NCBI GenBank assembly: GCA_000621765.1
Contig: JHXJ01000005.1
Span: 62,001 to 126,000, forward strand
DNA: 64,000 nucleotides
Reading direction: 5' to 3'
Origin: Ruminococcaceae bacterium AB4001
GTDB lineage: Bacteria; Bacillota; Clostridia; Saccharofermentanales; Saccharofermentanaceae
In this document: positions 43,035 through 52,869 of the stretch, in pieces
Layout of the letters: each line of letters starts with the position of its first letter
Position numbering within the stretch: the stretch's first letter is position 1
Notes under the pieces: generated by a model
What the model was told of the DNA's origin: nothing
Seen by the model: only the letters and a program-made list of their open reading frames with translations
The model's database searches: none
Program-made: the position numbers and the translations under genes

Positions 43035-44945
43035 TTATGAGTTGAGATTTGATTCATTTAATGCATAGAACCAGATCGTCTCGATAATATCATCTCTATT
43101 TGTGTTAAAGAATTTCAGATCAGTATTCAGCGACTGATTCCTGTCTTTCAGATAATTACACAATAAAGTGATCGTATTATCATTTAAGTCAGTGTTAATG
43201 AAATACGTCTCAAGAATTCTTTTACTGATTCCACTGCTGGTATGAAATTCAATTTTGTCATCCATACCCTTTATCAATTCTTCTCCGACATATTGCTGGA
43301 TAGTCATCTGATTTCCGTTATCAAATCGTTCTCTTAACTCAGCCAGATATGACTTCCGGTAAATTGAATCTGACTCGTATAGACCTCTGATCTGGTCATC
43401 TATAACCTGCATCATCATCTCGACAGAGTTTCCGGCTCTGAAAACTGACCTGACCATCTCATCCATTCGTGTCTCGTTGTAAAAGTACCTTTGAGCGTTT
43501 TTATAATAAACGCCATCCTGATTATCAATTATTCTGAGATTACCGACAGCACACTCCCCTAATAATGCGATCTTTAATTCATTGAACCACTTGATATTGT
43601 TCTCTGCTTCAAATCGAAGTTGATTGACGACTTCAACAAAGAGGTCCAGGATCTTATTGTTGATTCTGTTGTGGATGATGCTGTCAACAGCCTGGTTAAC
43701 CGGCTTTTTGGCAATCGCTTCAGGACTGAAATTCGATCTGAAATCATTGGCAAATCTGTTTTCGTCTAAGACCTTAAGCTGAAAAGATGTCAGGCCATTC
43801 TTCAACCTGTCGAAAATCACGGAACGGATTGATTCCCGATGGTTGATAAACTCTGCATCAACGATCTTGAAATAATTACAGTCAATAAACGCACTCAGGC
43901 AGCCCATGGAGACAGTATTGATCCTGACATAACTGTCTTCTTCCGATATTTTCTGATTTTCGCCATGCGGTAATTTTTCGATGAAAGAAATCCTTGGAAG
44001 ATTATTACGGAGATCGTTAAAGAATGCATCACCGATTTCCATTCTTCCATTGGATATTCCCAGAGCATTTGCAATCGTTTCATTGCTCACAGGCTGATCT
44101 TTTATATCATTTGCTTTGCTCTCTATGGCCTCAACCGCTGTTCTTAATGATAGGAGTGTTATCTCACGGCTCGGCTTTTCAACGAGGCCATATGCTGCTG
44201 TAAAAGCAGCAGAATCATTATCAACGAACTTCGACGTAAAGGCGCGGTACAGATCATTTTCTCTTGTATTGGACAACAGAAGAACATAAGCCGGAAGGTT
44301 GTAAGCCTTAAAGGCCTGTCCTTCAACATCCAATACTTTGGTAAAAGAACCATCAGAGAAATGATTGCTTAATACAAATACGGAGCTGTATGAATGTCTG
44401 TTCTCGCCGGCAACAGAAGGATCTTTATAAAGCGATAACAACGCTTTTCTGATCATCATCGAGCTTTCTAAAGTCTGCAGCGTTTCATTAAGCAGAAGGA
44501 CTAAAGTTGACTGAAACGGGATAGGGATCATTGACTTAAGTTCGTCAATTACACTATACCAGGACTTAAGATCTTCTTCGTCGCTGATGACCGAGGAATC
44601 AATATAGCAATTCAGCAATAATGTTGACATATCACTGAATACGCCATTTTCTCCCAACAGTTCGGTAAGCTGGGACAGCAATTCTTCTTTGGTGATCCCA
44701 TTTCGCGAAATATCCGTGATGCGGACAGGCGATGAACAAGACACGCCATAAAACCTGACATATCTTGTATTACCGCCCCAACCGCGCTGTAAATCCGAAA
44801 GCAATTCCTCATGATACGCGAGAGTCTTTTCACCGAAGTAAAAGACAACCGTCGGATAATTAGGATGCATGTAATTTGTTCCTTCGATTACGGTTTTGCT
44901 CAATAGATCAACCGAATTCTGAATTGCCCTCTGGATATTATTCAT
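43035..44945 (-). CDS. Tubulin-operon protein of unknown function
   Basis: A 636-residue soluble protein with an alpha/beta N-terminal third (TVVFYFGEKTLAYHEEL, STLLLNCYID and STLVLLLNETLQTLE) followed by a long helical part. The spacing of strands suggests a Rossmann-like fold without a P-loop. It directly follows the longer tubulin-like gene by 29 bases, which hints that it is that protein's partner. No known family was recognised. Confidence 0.6.
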   Translation of the reverse strand: MNNIQRAIQNSVDLLSKTVIEGTNYMHPNYPTVVFYFGEKTLAYHEELLSDLQRGWGGNTRYVRFYGVSCSSPVRITDISRNGITKEELLSQLTELLGENGVFSDMSTLLLNCYIDSSVISDEEDLKSWYSVIDELKSMIPIPFQSTLVLLLNETLQTLESSMMIRKALLSLYKDPSVAGENRHSYSSVFVLSNHFSDGSFTKVLDVEGQAFKAYNLPAYVLLLSNTRENDLYRAFTSKFVDNDSAAFTAAYGLVEKPSREITLLSLRTAVEAIESKANDIKDQPVSNETIANALGISNGRMEIGDAFFNDLRNNLPRISFIEKLPHGENQKISEEDSYVRINTVSMGCLSAFIDCNYFKIVDAEFINHRESIRSVIFDRLKNGLTSFQLKVLDENRFANDFRSNFSPEAIAKKPVNQAVDSIIHNRINNKILDLFVEVVNQLRFEAENNIKWFNELKIALLGECAVGNLRIIDNQDGVYYKNAQRYFYNETRMDEMVRSVFRAGNSVEMMMQVIDDQIRGLYESDSIYRKSYLAELRERFDNGNQMTIQQYVGEELIKGMDDKIEFHTSSGISKRILETYFINTDLNDNTITLLCNYLKDRNQSLNTDLKFFNTNRDDIIETIWFYALNESNLNS

Positions 44946-44974
44946 AGTTACCTCTTACGCAAAATCAAATTGAA

Positions 44975-47900
44975 TCAGGTCAACTTAATTCTATATTTCC
45001 TTGCAAATACAGTGAGATCTTTCTGCATCTTTGATAAGAACTTCTTTAAGTCTTCAACTTCATCAGGGAATTCCTGATATGCATCCTTAACGAAAGTCTT
45101 AACATCCTTAAGCTCATTCCAGATGGTGGTACATGCGGCTGTTATGTCGTCATAATCTTCCTTGACACTGGACTGAGACTTCTCACTTGCCTTTCCAAAT
45201 AACTGTTCCTGCATATCTTCTGCCAGATCAGAATAGCTTAAGAATACCTGATAAAGCGGTACCGCAGCATGTGCCATTGAAGGATTAGACAGTGCGTATG
45301 ATTCACCGAAATCATCTTCACAACTTATGTACGGAGGAGTAAACGGTATGACACCGGTAAACATGATCAACTCATATTTATCAAGTACAGGATTCTCTTC
45401 CGGTTTAAGTGCAGCAATGTCTTTCTCCATTTCATTGATCTTATCGATTTCTTTACTGACAATGTCCTGAAGCTTGGGAGACATAATGAAATGATCGATT
45501 CTGACCAACTGCATTTTTTCATCTTCCGCAATCGTACAATCATTAGGGATATCGATCGGAGCATCATAGCTGATGTTTTCCTTCATTGACAACAACTTCT
45601 TCTGGGCTTCAAAACGGTCTTCGTCCTGAGTCTTCTTTGAGCCTTCCTCGTAGACTTTTCTGAATTCACCCATAAAGGCATCGTCGATTGTGAAGATACC
45701 ATAATTCAAATCATTGACCGGTCGGATGATATTCTTATCAACAGCTTCAAGATAAAGACTCTTAGCTGCTTCAGAATTCTTTTTCAGAACCGCGCTGTTA
45801 GTATTTGCCGTCATTATTATCAACGGTGTGATGGAAGGCAGGAACCTCCAGTCACGGCCTGTAACCTCCTTACCGTCAACATGATATGTCTTTCCTTCGA
45901 AAATGTGCTGACCAACAACTCTGCTGTTAACTGAATCATTCTCATATCTGAGAGCACCCTGATAACCATACATTGGAACACCGACAAAGCATCTCATTAC
46001 GGATATTCTGTCTGATACAGCTCCTATACGGGATTCAAACTCATCTTTTCTTAGCTGATGAATATTATTAGCAGCAGCTGTTACTTCAACACTTTCAGCA
46101 GGACAGGTAATATAACCAATCTTTGAAGCCTGATTGACATCATATGTGTTAGTAGCCCAGAACATAGGACTTGCTTTAAGGATAAGGTCATTCATCAGTT
46201 CCTTTTGTATCCTGTCAGTAAGAGCTGCAGGAGCAACCACGCCATACTTAGCCTGGAGATAGCTTGTCATGGTCTTTTGTGAATATTCCTGGAAAAGACT
46301 GGTGAAATAGTGATTAATGAACGAAGCTATGTCATCCTCGCTTCCGCCTATCCATGCTTTTATTCCAGATTCTGAAGTCAACTCCTTCATAAAGCGGCTG
46401 ATATTTGCATTCATGTCCATTGCTTGAATCGTGCGCTCAAGGTCGGGCATTACATCACTAAGTGTAGCAATAGGTTCCTCATAACTGAGATGCGGAGCAA
46501 CGCCGCCTTCAAGATATCTCTTATTCTCATCAAAGGTATCCATCAATTGACGTACCGTACTAGTTAATATATCCATAAAATCAGTAGACAATTTAACTAA
46601 CTGGTCACGAAGCGTCTTCATCAGGTCAAGCATTCTGCTCATAGCAGCTTCTCTTGCACGATGAACATAAAGCTGGCGGGTAGCATTGGCATATGTTTTA
46701 TATTTCATGCCGTTTGCCTTACCAAAGAACTCATCCTGGGATTTTTTCCATTCCCTATACAGTTTATCTTCCTGAGCCTGTTCCTGATTAAGCTTGTCCT
46801 GTGCTTCCTTTATATATCCTTCAACGGTTGCAACAAGATCCACACCTGTATTTGACTTCAGGAGTTTAGCAGCAAAGAACGGACCGCAATTAGGATCAGA
46901 AGCCTTGTCTTTAAGAGCAATAAAAATCTTGGTAATCAAAGAACGAGCCGCATTCTGCTTGCCTTCAAGGCTATCCGTATAGTTCTTGATCTCACGGGAT
47001 AATACAGAATAATTCTCATCGACCTTTCCGGATGATCTGGCCTGCATATCAGAGAAATACGTAACTGTAAGATCATCATTGGCACGTGCATCTTTCCAGC
47101 TGACGTCATTCAACGGGAATGCTGTAAGGTCTGCACCTGAAATCAAAAGTGAATATATTCTGTCATACGACAGCGCATTCTTATTTACAAACTCCAGGCA
47201 ATCATTCTTTGTGGGGGTCTTTTCCCTGAGAGCAGATGACATGTTGTCAAATACTGATGAAGCCAGATATGTAAGTACCTCCTTGAACGGAAGCGTGGCA
47301 GCTGAAGCTCCGATGATACAATACTCAAAGTTAGCTCCGTGCTCTTTAGTTACACGGGCTTTCTTCTGGACATAATTTGAGATGTGACTTGCCAAATCAA
47401 AACCATTTGTTTTTCCCAAAAAGTCGATGACATAATCAGTAACTACATTCAATGAATAATTGTAGCCGTCTGCAAGTTCGTTACCTTCAGCATTGTTCGC
47501 AGAAACTAAATGGCAAAGCGCTACCGGCGGGCTCTTGGTCTCAATTAAACCGATACCTTCATAATACTGTGACCACTTATCTCCATTCCTCTCGAAATTC
47601 ATGCAGTAATCTAATTCCTGAAGAGCAGCAAAGCCATTATCTTTGACGTACTGTTCTGTCTCTCTATCCAGTCCTTTGGCGATATTAACATCAGGCAGGA
47701 AGAAATAGCCACAAATATAACTGTTTGTAGCCGCACTCTGATCAATGGCATTTCGGACAAGATAGCACGCATCGAGGAATGTTCCGGCACCGGTTCCGCC
47801 ACTTACTCCGCTGAAGATATGAATGTAGAGTTTAGGTTGATTCAGATTTGCTCTTGCCTGACCGATCAAAGATACTATGCGATCACGAAATTCTCTTGCG

Positions 47901-48367
47901 TTTCGGATAAATAAATATCTTCCTAGCTGACGGGTTCCCCCAGCACCAGCATCAGCATTAAGAATCCTGATTTTAGTATGTTCAATCCATTCTCTATAGG
48001 CAGGATTTGAATCAAGGTTGGCTTTCTGTGCGTCAAACATGCTTGAAACGCTTCCGCTATATGACATCCTATGGAACTCAGTATCATAATCTATTCTGCA
48101 GAAATCGCCCAAAGGACTATCTTTATCAGGCTCCAATGACTTCTCATCAGCATCAACAGCAAGAAATTTGATGTGATCATAATGAGGAACCGGCGATTCA
48201 GGATCATCGGGACGGATTCTGTTATAGATCTTTGCCTTAAGATTCTTAAGACAGTCTACGCCTGTTCCGCCTAAGCCAATGCAGATAACAGCACAATTAT
48301 CCTGTTCGATCTGCTGTGTTACATCAATGATACCGCCCTGTTTGTTGAGCAATAACTTCTGATACAT
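44975..48367 (-). CDS. Tubulin-like GTP-binding protein, longer paralogue
   Basis: An 1130-residue protein of the Tubulin_2 type. It has an N-terminal GLGGTG (31-36), the acidic strand FLAVDADE (68-75), a second loop GAGGTRQ (141-147) and an FtsZ/tubulin signature loop SGVSGGTGAGTFLD (186-199). A long helical middle and a C-terminal extension (about 980-1130) are absent from the paralogue at 30500. It probably binds GTP and assembles into polymers or a ring, by analogy with FtsZ and tubulin. GGAGGTGA precedes the ATG. It comes second after the von Willebrand gene. Confidence 0.8.
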   Translation of the reverse strand: MYQKLLLNKQGGIIDVTQQIEQDNCAVICIGLGGTGVDCLKNLKAKIYNRIRPDDPESPVPHYDHIKFLAVDADEKSLEPDKDSPLGDFCRIDYDTEFHRMSYSGSVSSMFDAQKANLDSNPAYREWIEHTKIRILNADAGAGGTRQLGRYLFIRNAREFRDRIVSLIGQARANLNQPKLYIHIFSGVSGGTGAGTFLDACYLVRNAIDQSAATNSYICGYFFLPDVNIAKGLDRETEQYVKDNGFAALQELDYCMNFERNGDKWSQYYEGIGLIETKSPPVALCHLVSANNAEGNELADGYNYSLNVVTDYVIDFLGKTNGFDLASHISNYVQKKARVTKEHGANFEYCIIGASAATLPFKEVLTYLASSVFDNMSSALREKTPTKNDCLEFVNKNALSYDRIYSLLISGADLTAFPLNDVSWKDARANDDLTVTYFSDMQARSSGKVDENYSVLSREIKNYTDSLEGKQNAARSLITKIFIALKDKASDPNCGPFFAAKLLKSNTGVDLVATVEGYIKEAQDKLNQEQAQEDKLYREWKKSQDEFFGKANGMKYKTYANATRQLYVHRAREAAMSRMLDLMKTLRDQLVKLSTDFMDILTSTVRQLMDTFDENKRYLEGGVAPHLSYEEPIATLSDVMPDLERTIQAMDMNANISRFMKELTSESGIKAWIGGSEDDIASFINHYFTSLFQEYSQKTMTSYLQAKYGVVAPAALTDRIQKELMNDLILKASPMFWATNTYDVNQASKIGYITCPAESVEVTAAANNIHQLRKDEFESRIGAVSDRISVMRCFVGVPMYGYQGALRYENDSVNSRVVGQHIFEGKTYHVDGKEVTGRDWRFLPSITPLIIMTANTNSAVLKKNSEAAKSLYLEAVDKNIIRPVNDLNYGIFTIDDAFMGEFRKVYEEGSKKTQDEDRFEAQKKLLSMKENISYDAPIDIPNDCTIAEDEKMQLVRIDHFIMSPKLQDIVSKEIDKINEMEKDIAALKPEENPVLDKYELIMFTGVIPFTPPYISCEDDFGESYALSNPSMAHAAVPLYQVFLSYSDLAEDMQEQLFGKASEKSQSSVKEDYDDITAACTTIWNELKDVKTFVKDAYQEFPDEVEDLKKFLSKMQKDLTVFARKYRIKLT

Positions 48368-48412
48368 ATAGTCACCTCCAAAAATATAATTACTTAATCA
48401 GACAGATGCCTT

Positions 48413-50458
48413 TTAGTGCATCCCGTACAACTGGCTTTCAAACCTGACCTTGATACCCTTGCATGATTCCATGGATGGTTTGATATCAATTTCAAATCCG
48501 TCGCCCTGGATCTCAACCTTGTTGGTCATGATTCCGTTAGCAAATACCTTCTTATTCGTCATGAAGTAAATGTGTGATTTCCCTGAAGCCTGGAAATAGC
48601 ACTTACGGGAATCGAAAATGGCATTTGCTGAGGGCTGATTGAACGCAAACAAAGGAATACGTCCTCTATTCTTATGTCTCATTACTTCGTCTGTAAACTC
48701 ACCTGTCTCATCATCGAAATAACGTACAAAGCAGTTGCCCACATATCTCTTGTTGAGGCTGATGTAGATAATGAGAGCCAATGCAGCGATCAGTGCCAAT
48801 GCAACTATGCCTAACACGATCATCATGATCACAGGAATATTATGTGCGATTACACTTATGGTGATCTCGCAGGATAATCCGCCTGAATCGGTTGCCTTTA
48901 CAATGAACACACCTTTGCTGAGGCTGTAGTTAAACAGTGACAGATCCGTTCCATTCAGAGAGTAATCTGAATCTGCCAGGAATGAACTCTTCTCGATTGT
49001 GTATCTCAGAGATGAGTCTTCATTGTCTGTAGCCAAAGTGCTAAGGTCGATGTTTAACGGTTTTGCTCCGACAAACGGCCAGATATTGACTTCGTATTCC
49101 AGCTCTTCCTTTACAGGCTGCGGCGCGGTATTTACAGGTACCGGTTCGGGCTCATCAGTCACGATAGGATAAACATCGTACGGACCAATCTTTCCGGAAG
49201 TCTTGGAAATGTAATTACCGGTCAATTCAGTTTCAAAAAAGTATGAACCGTCAGCAAGATCAACATCTGCCTGGAAGCAGTCTCCGACGACTTCCATGGG
49301 AACTGTTTTGATAACTTCGCTGTATCCGTTCATGATCTTTAATGTAGCTTCATATCCGAAATACTGTCCGGCTTCTGTAGCCACTTCACTTCCTGCACTC
49401 AAACGCGAAGTAAAATGCGCGGGCTTGGAACTGTTGATCACACCATTCTCGGTCTCAACATCAAGAGAGACTGCGAGATTGGTATTGTAGACCATGTTGA
49501 TCTTGATCTGGTCACCCGGAATGCCTGTTGCAACGAGTTTCCAGGTACCGGGAACAACATCCGTAACCTTTACCATCGTAAAAGACTTGAATTCAGTCTT
49601 ATAGACATCCGCCAGTTTTCCGTCCGGAGTATAGATATCCAGACTTTCCGTATCACCGTGAATGATGATATTGACTTCTTCAACACCGATTCCGGGAATA
49701 TCAAAAGTCTTCTCAATAATTCCGCTGTCATCAAAGACATCATCAACGATAGTGATCGTGGATGTACCGAAAATAAGCGTATAGAAAACATTGAATACTT
49801 CGTTGAGGTCCTCAGCTCCGGCGACTTCTCTGAATACACCACCGGTAGCTTCGGCAATCTGCCTCATCTCAGTTGTATCAGCCGTTCCGTTATAGTTCAG
49901 ACAAACACTGTAGATCGGAATGTCATATTCGATTGCAAGTTCAATTGCTTCGGCCTTATCCGCATATGACTGTTCCCACTCTGCCTTTGATGCACCGGGA
50001 AGATCTGTATTACCGTCACTGAGGAAAACGATTACGGAAGGAAGATTGGGATCTCCGTATTCCTTAAGGGAATTAACAGCGCTAAGCAGTCCCAAACCGA
50101 TATTCGTATCGCCGGAAGCCCTGATCGCTTCAAGGGAATCCGTAACATTATCCTTATCCTGCTGGGAATTGATCGCAGAGGGGTTAATCTCCTGCTCAAT
50201 TCTCGTAGAATATACAAAACCGCCGAGGTAGTTGCCTTTTGTCGCCAACATGTTTGTAAACAGGCTGATCGCATCATATCTGTATCCATCAGGATCCGTC
50301 CATTTCATCGATCCGCTTGAGTCTAAGACAAATACAACATTGAATCTGTTATCACTGTTATTCTGATTATCTGATTTGTCAGCAGAAACACCACAAAAAA
50401 GGAATCCGATCGTAACTGTTAATGCTAACAATAACACGCTAAGCTTGCTTTTTCTCAT
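48413..50458 (-). CDS. Secreted/membrane von Willebrand A protein
   Basis: A 681-residue protein. A signal peptide (KLSVLLLALTVTIGFLFCGVSA) leads to a von Willebrand A domain with an intact metal site: DSSGSM, a Thr in SGDTNIGLG and Asp in FLSDGN. Ig-like strands follow, then a membrane helix near 570-595 and a cytoplasmic beta-rich tail with forkhead-like length. I chose the ATG at 50458, with GGAG 6 bases upstream, over an in-frame TTG four codons earlier. It is first of the operon and would link the outside to the cytosolic tubulin/GTPase parts. Confidence 0.8.
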   Translation of the reverse strand: MRKSKLSVLLLALTVTIGFLFCGVSADKSDNQNNSDNRFNVVFVLDSSGSMKWTDPDGYRYDAISLFTNMLATKGNYLGGFVYSTRIEQEINPSAINSQQDKDNVTDSLEAIRASGDTNIGLGLLSAVNSLKEYGDPNLPSVIVFLSDGNTDLPGASKAEWEQSYADKAEAIELAIEYDIPIYSVCLNYNGTADTTEMRQIAEATGGVFREVAGAEDLNEVFNVFYTLIFGTSTITIVDDVFDDSGIIEKTFDIPGIGVEEVNIIIHGDTESLDIYTPDGKLADVYKTEFKSFTMVKVTDVVPGTWKLVATGIPGDQIKINMVYNTNLAVSLDVETENGVINSSKPAHFTSRLSAGSEVATEAGQYFGYEATLKIMNGYSEVIKTVPMEVVGDCFQADVDLADGSYFFETELTGNYISKTSGKIGPYDVYPIVTDEPEPVPVNTAPQPVKEELEYEVNIWPFVGAKPLNIDLSTLATDNEDSSLRYTIEKSSFLADSDYSLNGTDLSLFNYSLSKGVFIVKATDSGGLSCEITISVIAHNIPVIMMIVLGIVALALIAALALIIYISLNKRYVGNCFVRYFDDETGEFTDEVMRHKNRGRIPLFAFNQPSANAIFDSRKCYFQASGKSHIYFMTNKKVFANGIMTNKVEIQGDGFEIDIKPSMESCKGIKVRFESQLYGMH

Positions 50459-50514
50459 CTTGTACTCCAAACCTTTTTCCTTAAAATTTGGTCCTACTTT
50501 TTGACTATTAAAGT

Positions 50515-50542
50515 ATTTTAACAGTTTTATTATTATTTACAA
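50515..50542 (-). promoter_or_regulatory. Promoter candidate of the tubulin/GTPase/VWA operon
   Basis: On the minus strand TTGTAA (50537-50542), a 16-base spacer and TAAAAT (50515-50520) preceded by TGT as an extended -10. The predicted start is near 50508, giving a leader of about 50 bases. The region is AT-rich. Confidence 0.5.
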
Positions 50543-50674
50543 TATGCACAAACGCCAAGTTACAATAAATTAAAATTCTCGCGTTTTGCACAAAGGCACT
50601 CAATTTGCTTTATTAACTGTTCATAGTGAATATAGCACATCAAAATTGTTTTTAAACACCAGTCCGGAGGGTAA

Positions 50675-50857
50675 ATAAAAACCAGAAAAACCATAGCAGT
50701 TTTCCTGGTCATATTTCTCATTCTCACACTCTTCGGATGTAAAAAAATGTCGAAAATCAGTGTTTCACCTGCAGATGAGTGCTGCTGGTTCAACTTAGAG
50801 TTCTCCGCACCTTCAAACGGCACAAAGACATTCAGCAGTCATGCCACTATCTTGTAG
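50675..50857 (+). pseudogene. Short lipoprotein-like reading frame with ATA in the start position
   Basis: A perfect GGAGG (50666-50670) is followed by TAA-ATA, then a 60-codon frame. The frame encodes a basic n-region (KTRKT), a hydrophobic helix and the lipobox LTLFGC before KKMSK. No ATG, GTG or TTG precedes the lipobox in this frame, and a stop stands directly before the ATA. It is either a fragment whose ATG mutated to ATA or a rare AUA start. The short mature part overlaps the end of the convergent permease gene by 19 bases. I favour a remnant. Confidence 0.4.
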
Positions 50858-52869
50858 TATGCTCCGGATGTTGCCTTGTAGATCAGGCCGTAGAACAGAC
50901 CGCAAAGGCACAGACAAATAGCTGCGCAGAGCAAGAGTCTGGGAAAATTGAACAGCGCAAAGAGCATAAGAAGTTTATTGACTATCGGAAGCACTACCAG
51001 AAGATGGATGCCGGCGAATACGACCGGGATCATAAATACTGTAAACATCTGCGAATTAATGCTCTTTCTGATCTCATCTTTGGTCATGCCGACCTTCTGC
51101 ATTATCCCGAATCTTGACTGATCTTCAAAACCTTCAGACACCTGCTTATAGTAGATGATCATTACACATGACACCAGGAAGATGATGCTCAGGAGAATAC
51201 CGAGGAAGAATAATCCGCCGAACGTTCCAACGAAATCACCACGCTCTGCTTCGTGACTCTCGCTGTAATAATTCGAGAAACCCTTTCCTTTCAGTTCTTC
51301 TTTGAGTTTAGCTGACAAGTCAGAAGCTAATGCTATCTGTCCGTCTGCATCAAGTCCGGTATCAAATCTGCAGTTCCAGAACCATGCAAGCATCGGTTCA
51401 CCATTGTAGTCCTTGTACTTAATGAACTCTTTTGCCACTGATTCCGAATCATTAACTATGACAAAGACCGTTGGAGAAGCAGCGCCATCAGCAACGGGAT
51501 CTATCTCTGTTACGGTATCATCAAAACGGCCTGTAACATTGAACGTGACATCGCCAATTGTCAGCTCATCACCTATTTCGATATTCTTGGCAGTACCGAC
51601 CAGAGCCTCCCCAGGTCCGACCGTAACATCATGACCAAAGACACTGTTATAAACTTCTGCATCAATGAACATGATCTGCGCAACCCTGTCGTAATCGATG
51701 AACGCCATATCAGTCATTGAATTCAAAGTAACCTGAAGTCTGTTGTTCTCATAATACCCGCTTATGGAGTATTCAGAAAAAGTGCAGTTGTTTTGGATTA
51801 CCGCACCATGCTCAGCTGCAACACTGTTTATGAGATCATCAAATCTTGCGGCCTGAAGAGGTAATGACTCATCGTAACCATACTTGCATGCGAAAGCTCC
51901 TACTTCATTCGGATAACGCGTATCGAGACACTCATCAGATCCGGTATAGAGTGCAGCCGTGGATGACAGCATGACCAGTACTGCTGTAAGCAGGATGCAG
52001 ATTGAAGCAAGTCCTGCTCCGTTACGCTTCATACGGTATGCCATGGTGGATACGGAAACAAAGTGTTCCGTCTTGTAATAGTACTTCTTGTTTTTCTGAA
52101 GAATTCTACACAAAATGACTGATCCTGCCATAAGCGTAAGATATGTTCCGATGATAACGAATATTACCGCAACAAAGAACCAGCGGAGCGCAGAAAGCGG
52201 CTGCTCGATCTTAAGTGCAATGAAGTATCCCGAGCCGAGAAATAAGAGACCCAAAATGCCGACGACATAATTTGCTTTGGGCGGTTTTTCGCCTGCTCTT
52301 CCTGACCTGATCAGCTGAGTAGGATTTGCAAATCTGATCTGGCGGATAGTATTCAGGTAGATAAGAAAGAATATAACGGCAAATACCAGGATGGAACTTA
52401 CTGCTGAACTTCCCGATACTGAGAAAGTGTACTTTGTCGGAACAGCGATCAGCTTGGTAAATCCCAGTTCTGCAAGCTTGGACAATCCTATTCCCGCCAC
52501 AAGACCAAGAGCAGCCGATACTACCCACATTATGGCTGTCTCCCAGAACAGGATCTTACCTATGTTGCGCTTATTCATTCCGAGAATGCTGTATAGACCG
52601 AATTCCTTTTTGCGTCCTTTGATAAGGGTTGAGTGCGTATAGAAAAGAAAGATCGCGGAAAAGAGCGTCATTACATATACTCCGAAGACCATCATGTCCG
52701 TCGCTGTGCCTGCTCCCGGCATGCCTCTCATGACACCTGAAAAGCTCAGGAAATGAAGTATGTAGAACATGGCAACCATAAGGATACTGGTGATGATGAA
52801 CGGTACATAAAGCCGGCCGTTCTTCCGCATTCCGCTGACGGCCATCTTAGGATAAAAACCGGCTTTCAT
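50839..52869 (-). CDS. BceB-type ABC transporter permease
   Basis: A 676-residue FtsX-family permease with ten membrane helices and a roughly 200-residue extracellular domain between helices 7 and 8, the mark of BceB-type antimicrobial-peptide transporters. The N-terminus SGMRKNGRLYVPFIITSILMV is typical. With the neighbouring ATPase it senses or removes peptide antibiotics that bind lipid II cycle intermediates. Its ATG overlaps the ATPase stop by one base (TAATG), with GGGAGGTG inside the ATPase gene. Confidence 0.88.
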   Translation of the reverse strand: MKAGFYPKMAVSGMRKNGRLYVPFIITSILMVAMFYILHFLSFSGVMRGMPGAGTATDMMVFGVYVMTLFSAIFLFYTHSTLIKGRKKEFGLYSILGMNKRNIGKILFWETAIMWVVSAALGLVAGIGLSKLAELGFTKLIAVPTKYTFSVSGSSAVSSILVFAVIFFLIYLNTIRQIRFANPTQLIRSGRAGEKPPKANYVVGILGLLFLGSGYFIALKIEQPLSALRWFFVAVIFVIIGTYLTLMAGSVILCRILQKNKKYYYKTEHFVSVSTMAYRMKRNGAGLASICILLTAVLVMLSSTAALYTGSDECLDTRYPNEVGAFACKYGYDESLPLQAARFDDLINSVAAEHGAVIQNNCTFSEYSISGYYENNRLQVTLNSMTDMAFIDYDRVAQIMFIDAEVYNSVFGHDVTVGPGEALVGTAKNIEIGDELTIGDVTFNVTGRFDDTVTEIDPVADGAASPTVFVIVNDSESVAKEFIKYKDYNGEPMLAWFWNCRFDTGLDADGQIALASDLSAKLKEELKGKGFSNYYSESHEAERGDFVGTFGGLFFLGILLSIIFLVSCVMIIYYKQVSEGFEDQSRFGIMQKVGMTKDEIRKSINSQMFTVFMIPVVFAGIHLLVVLPIVNKLLMLFALFNFPRLLLCAAICLCLCGLFYGLIYKATSGAYYKIVA

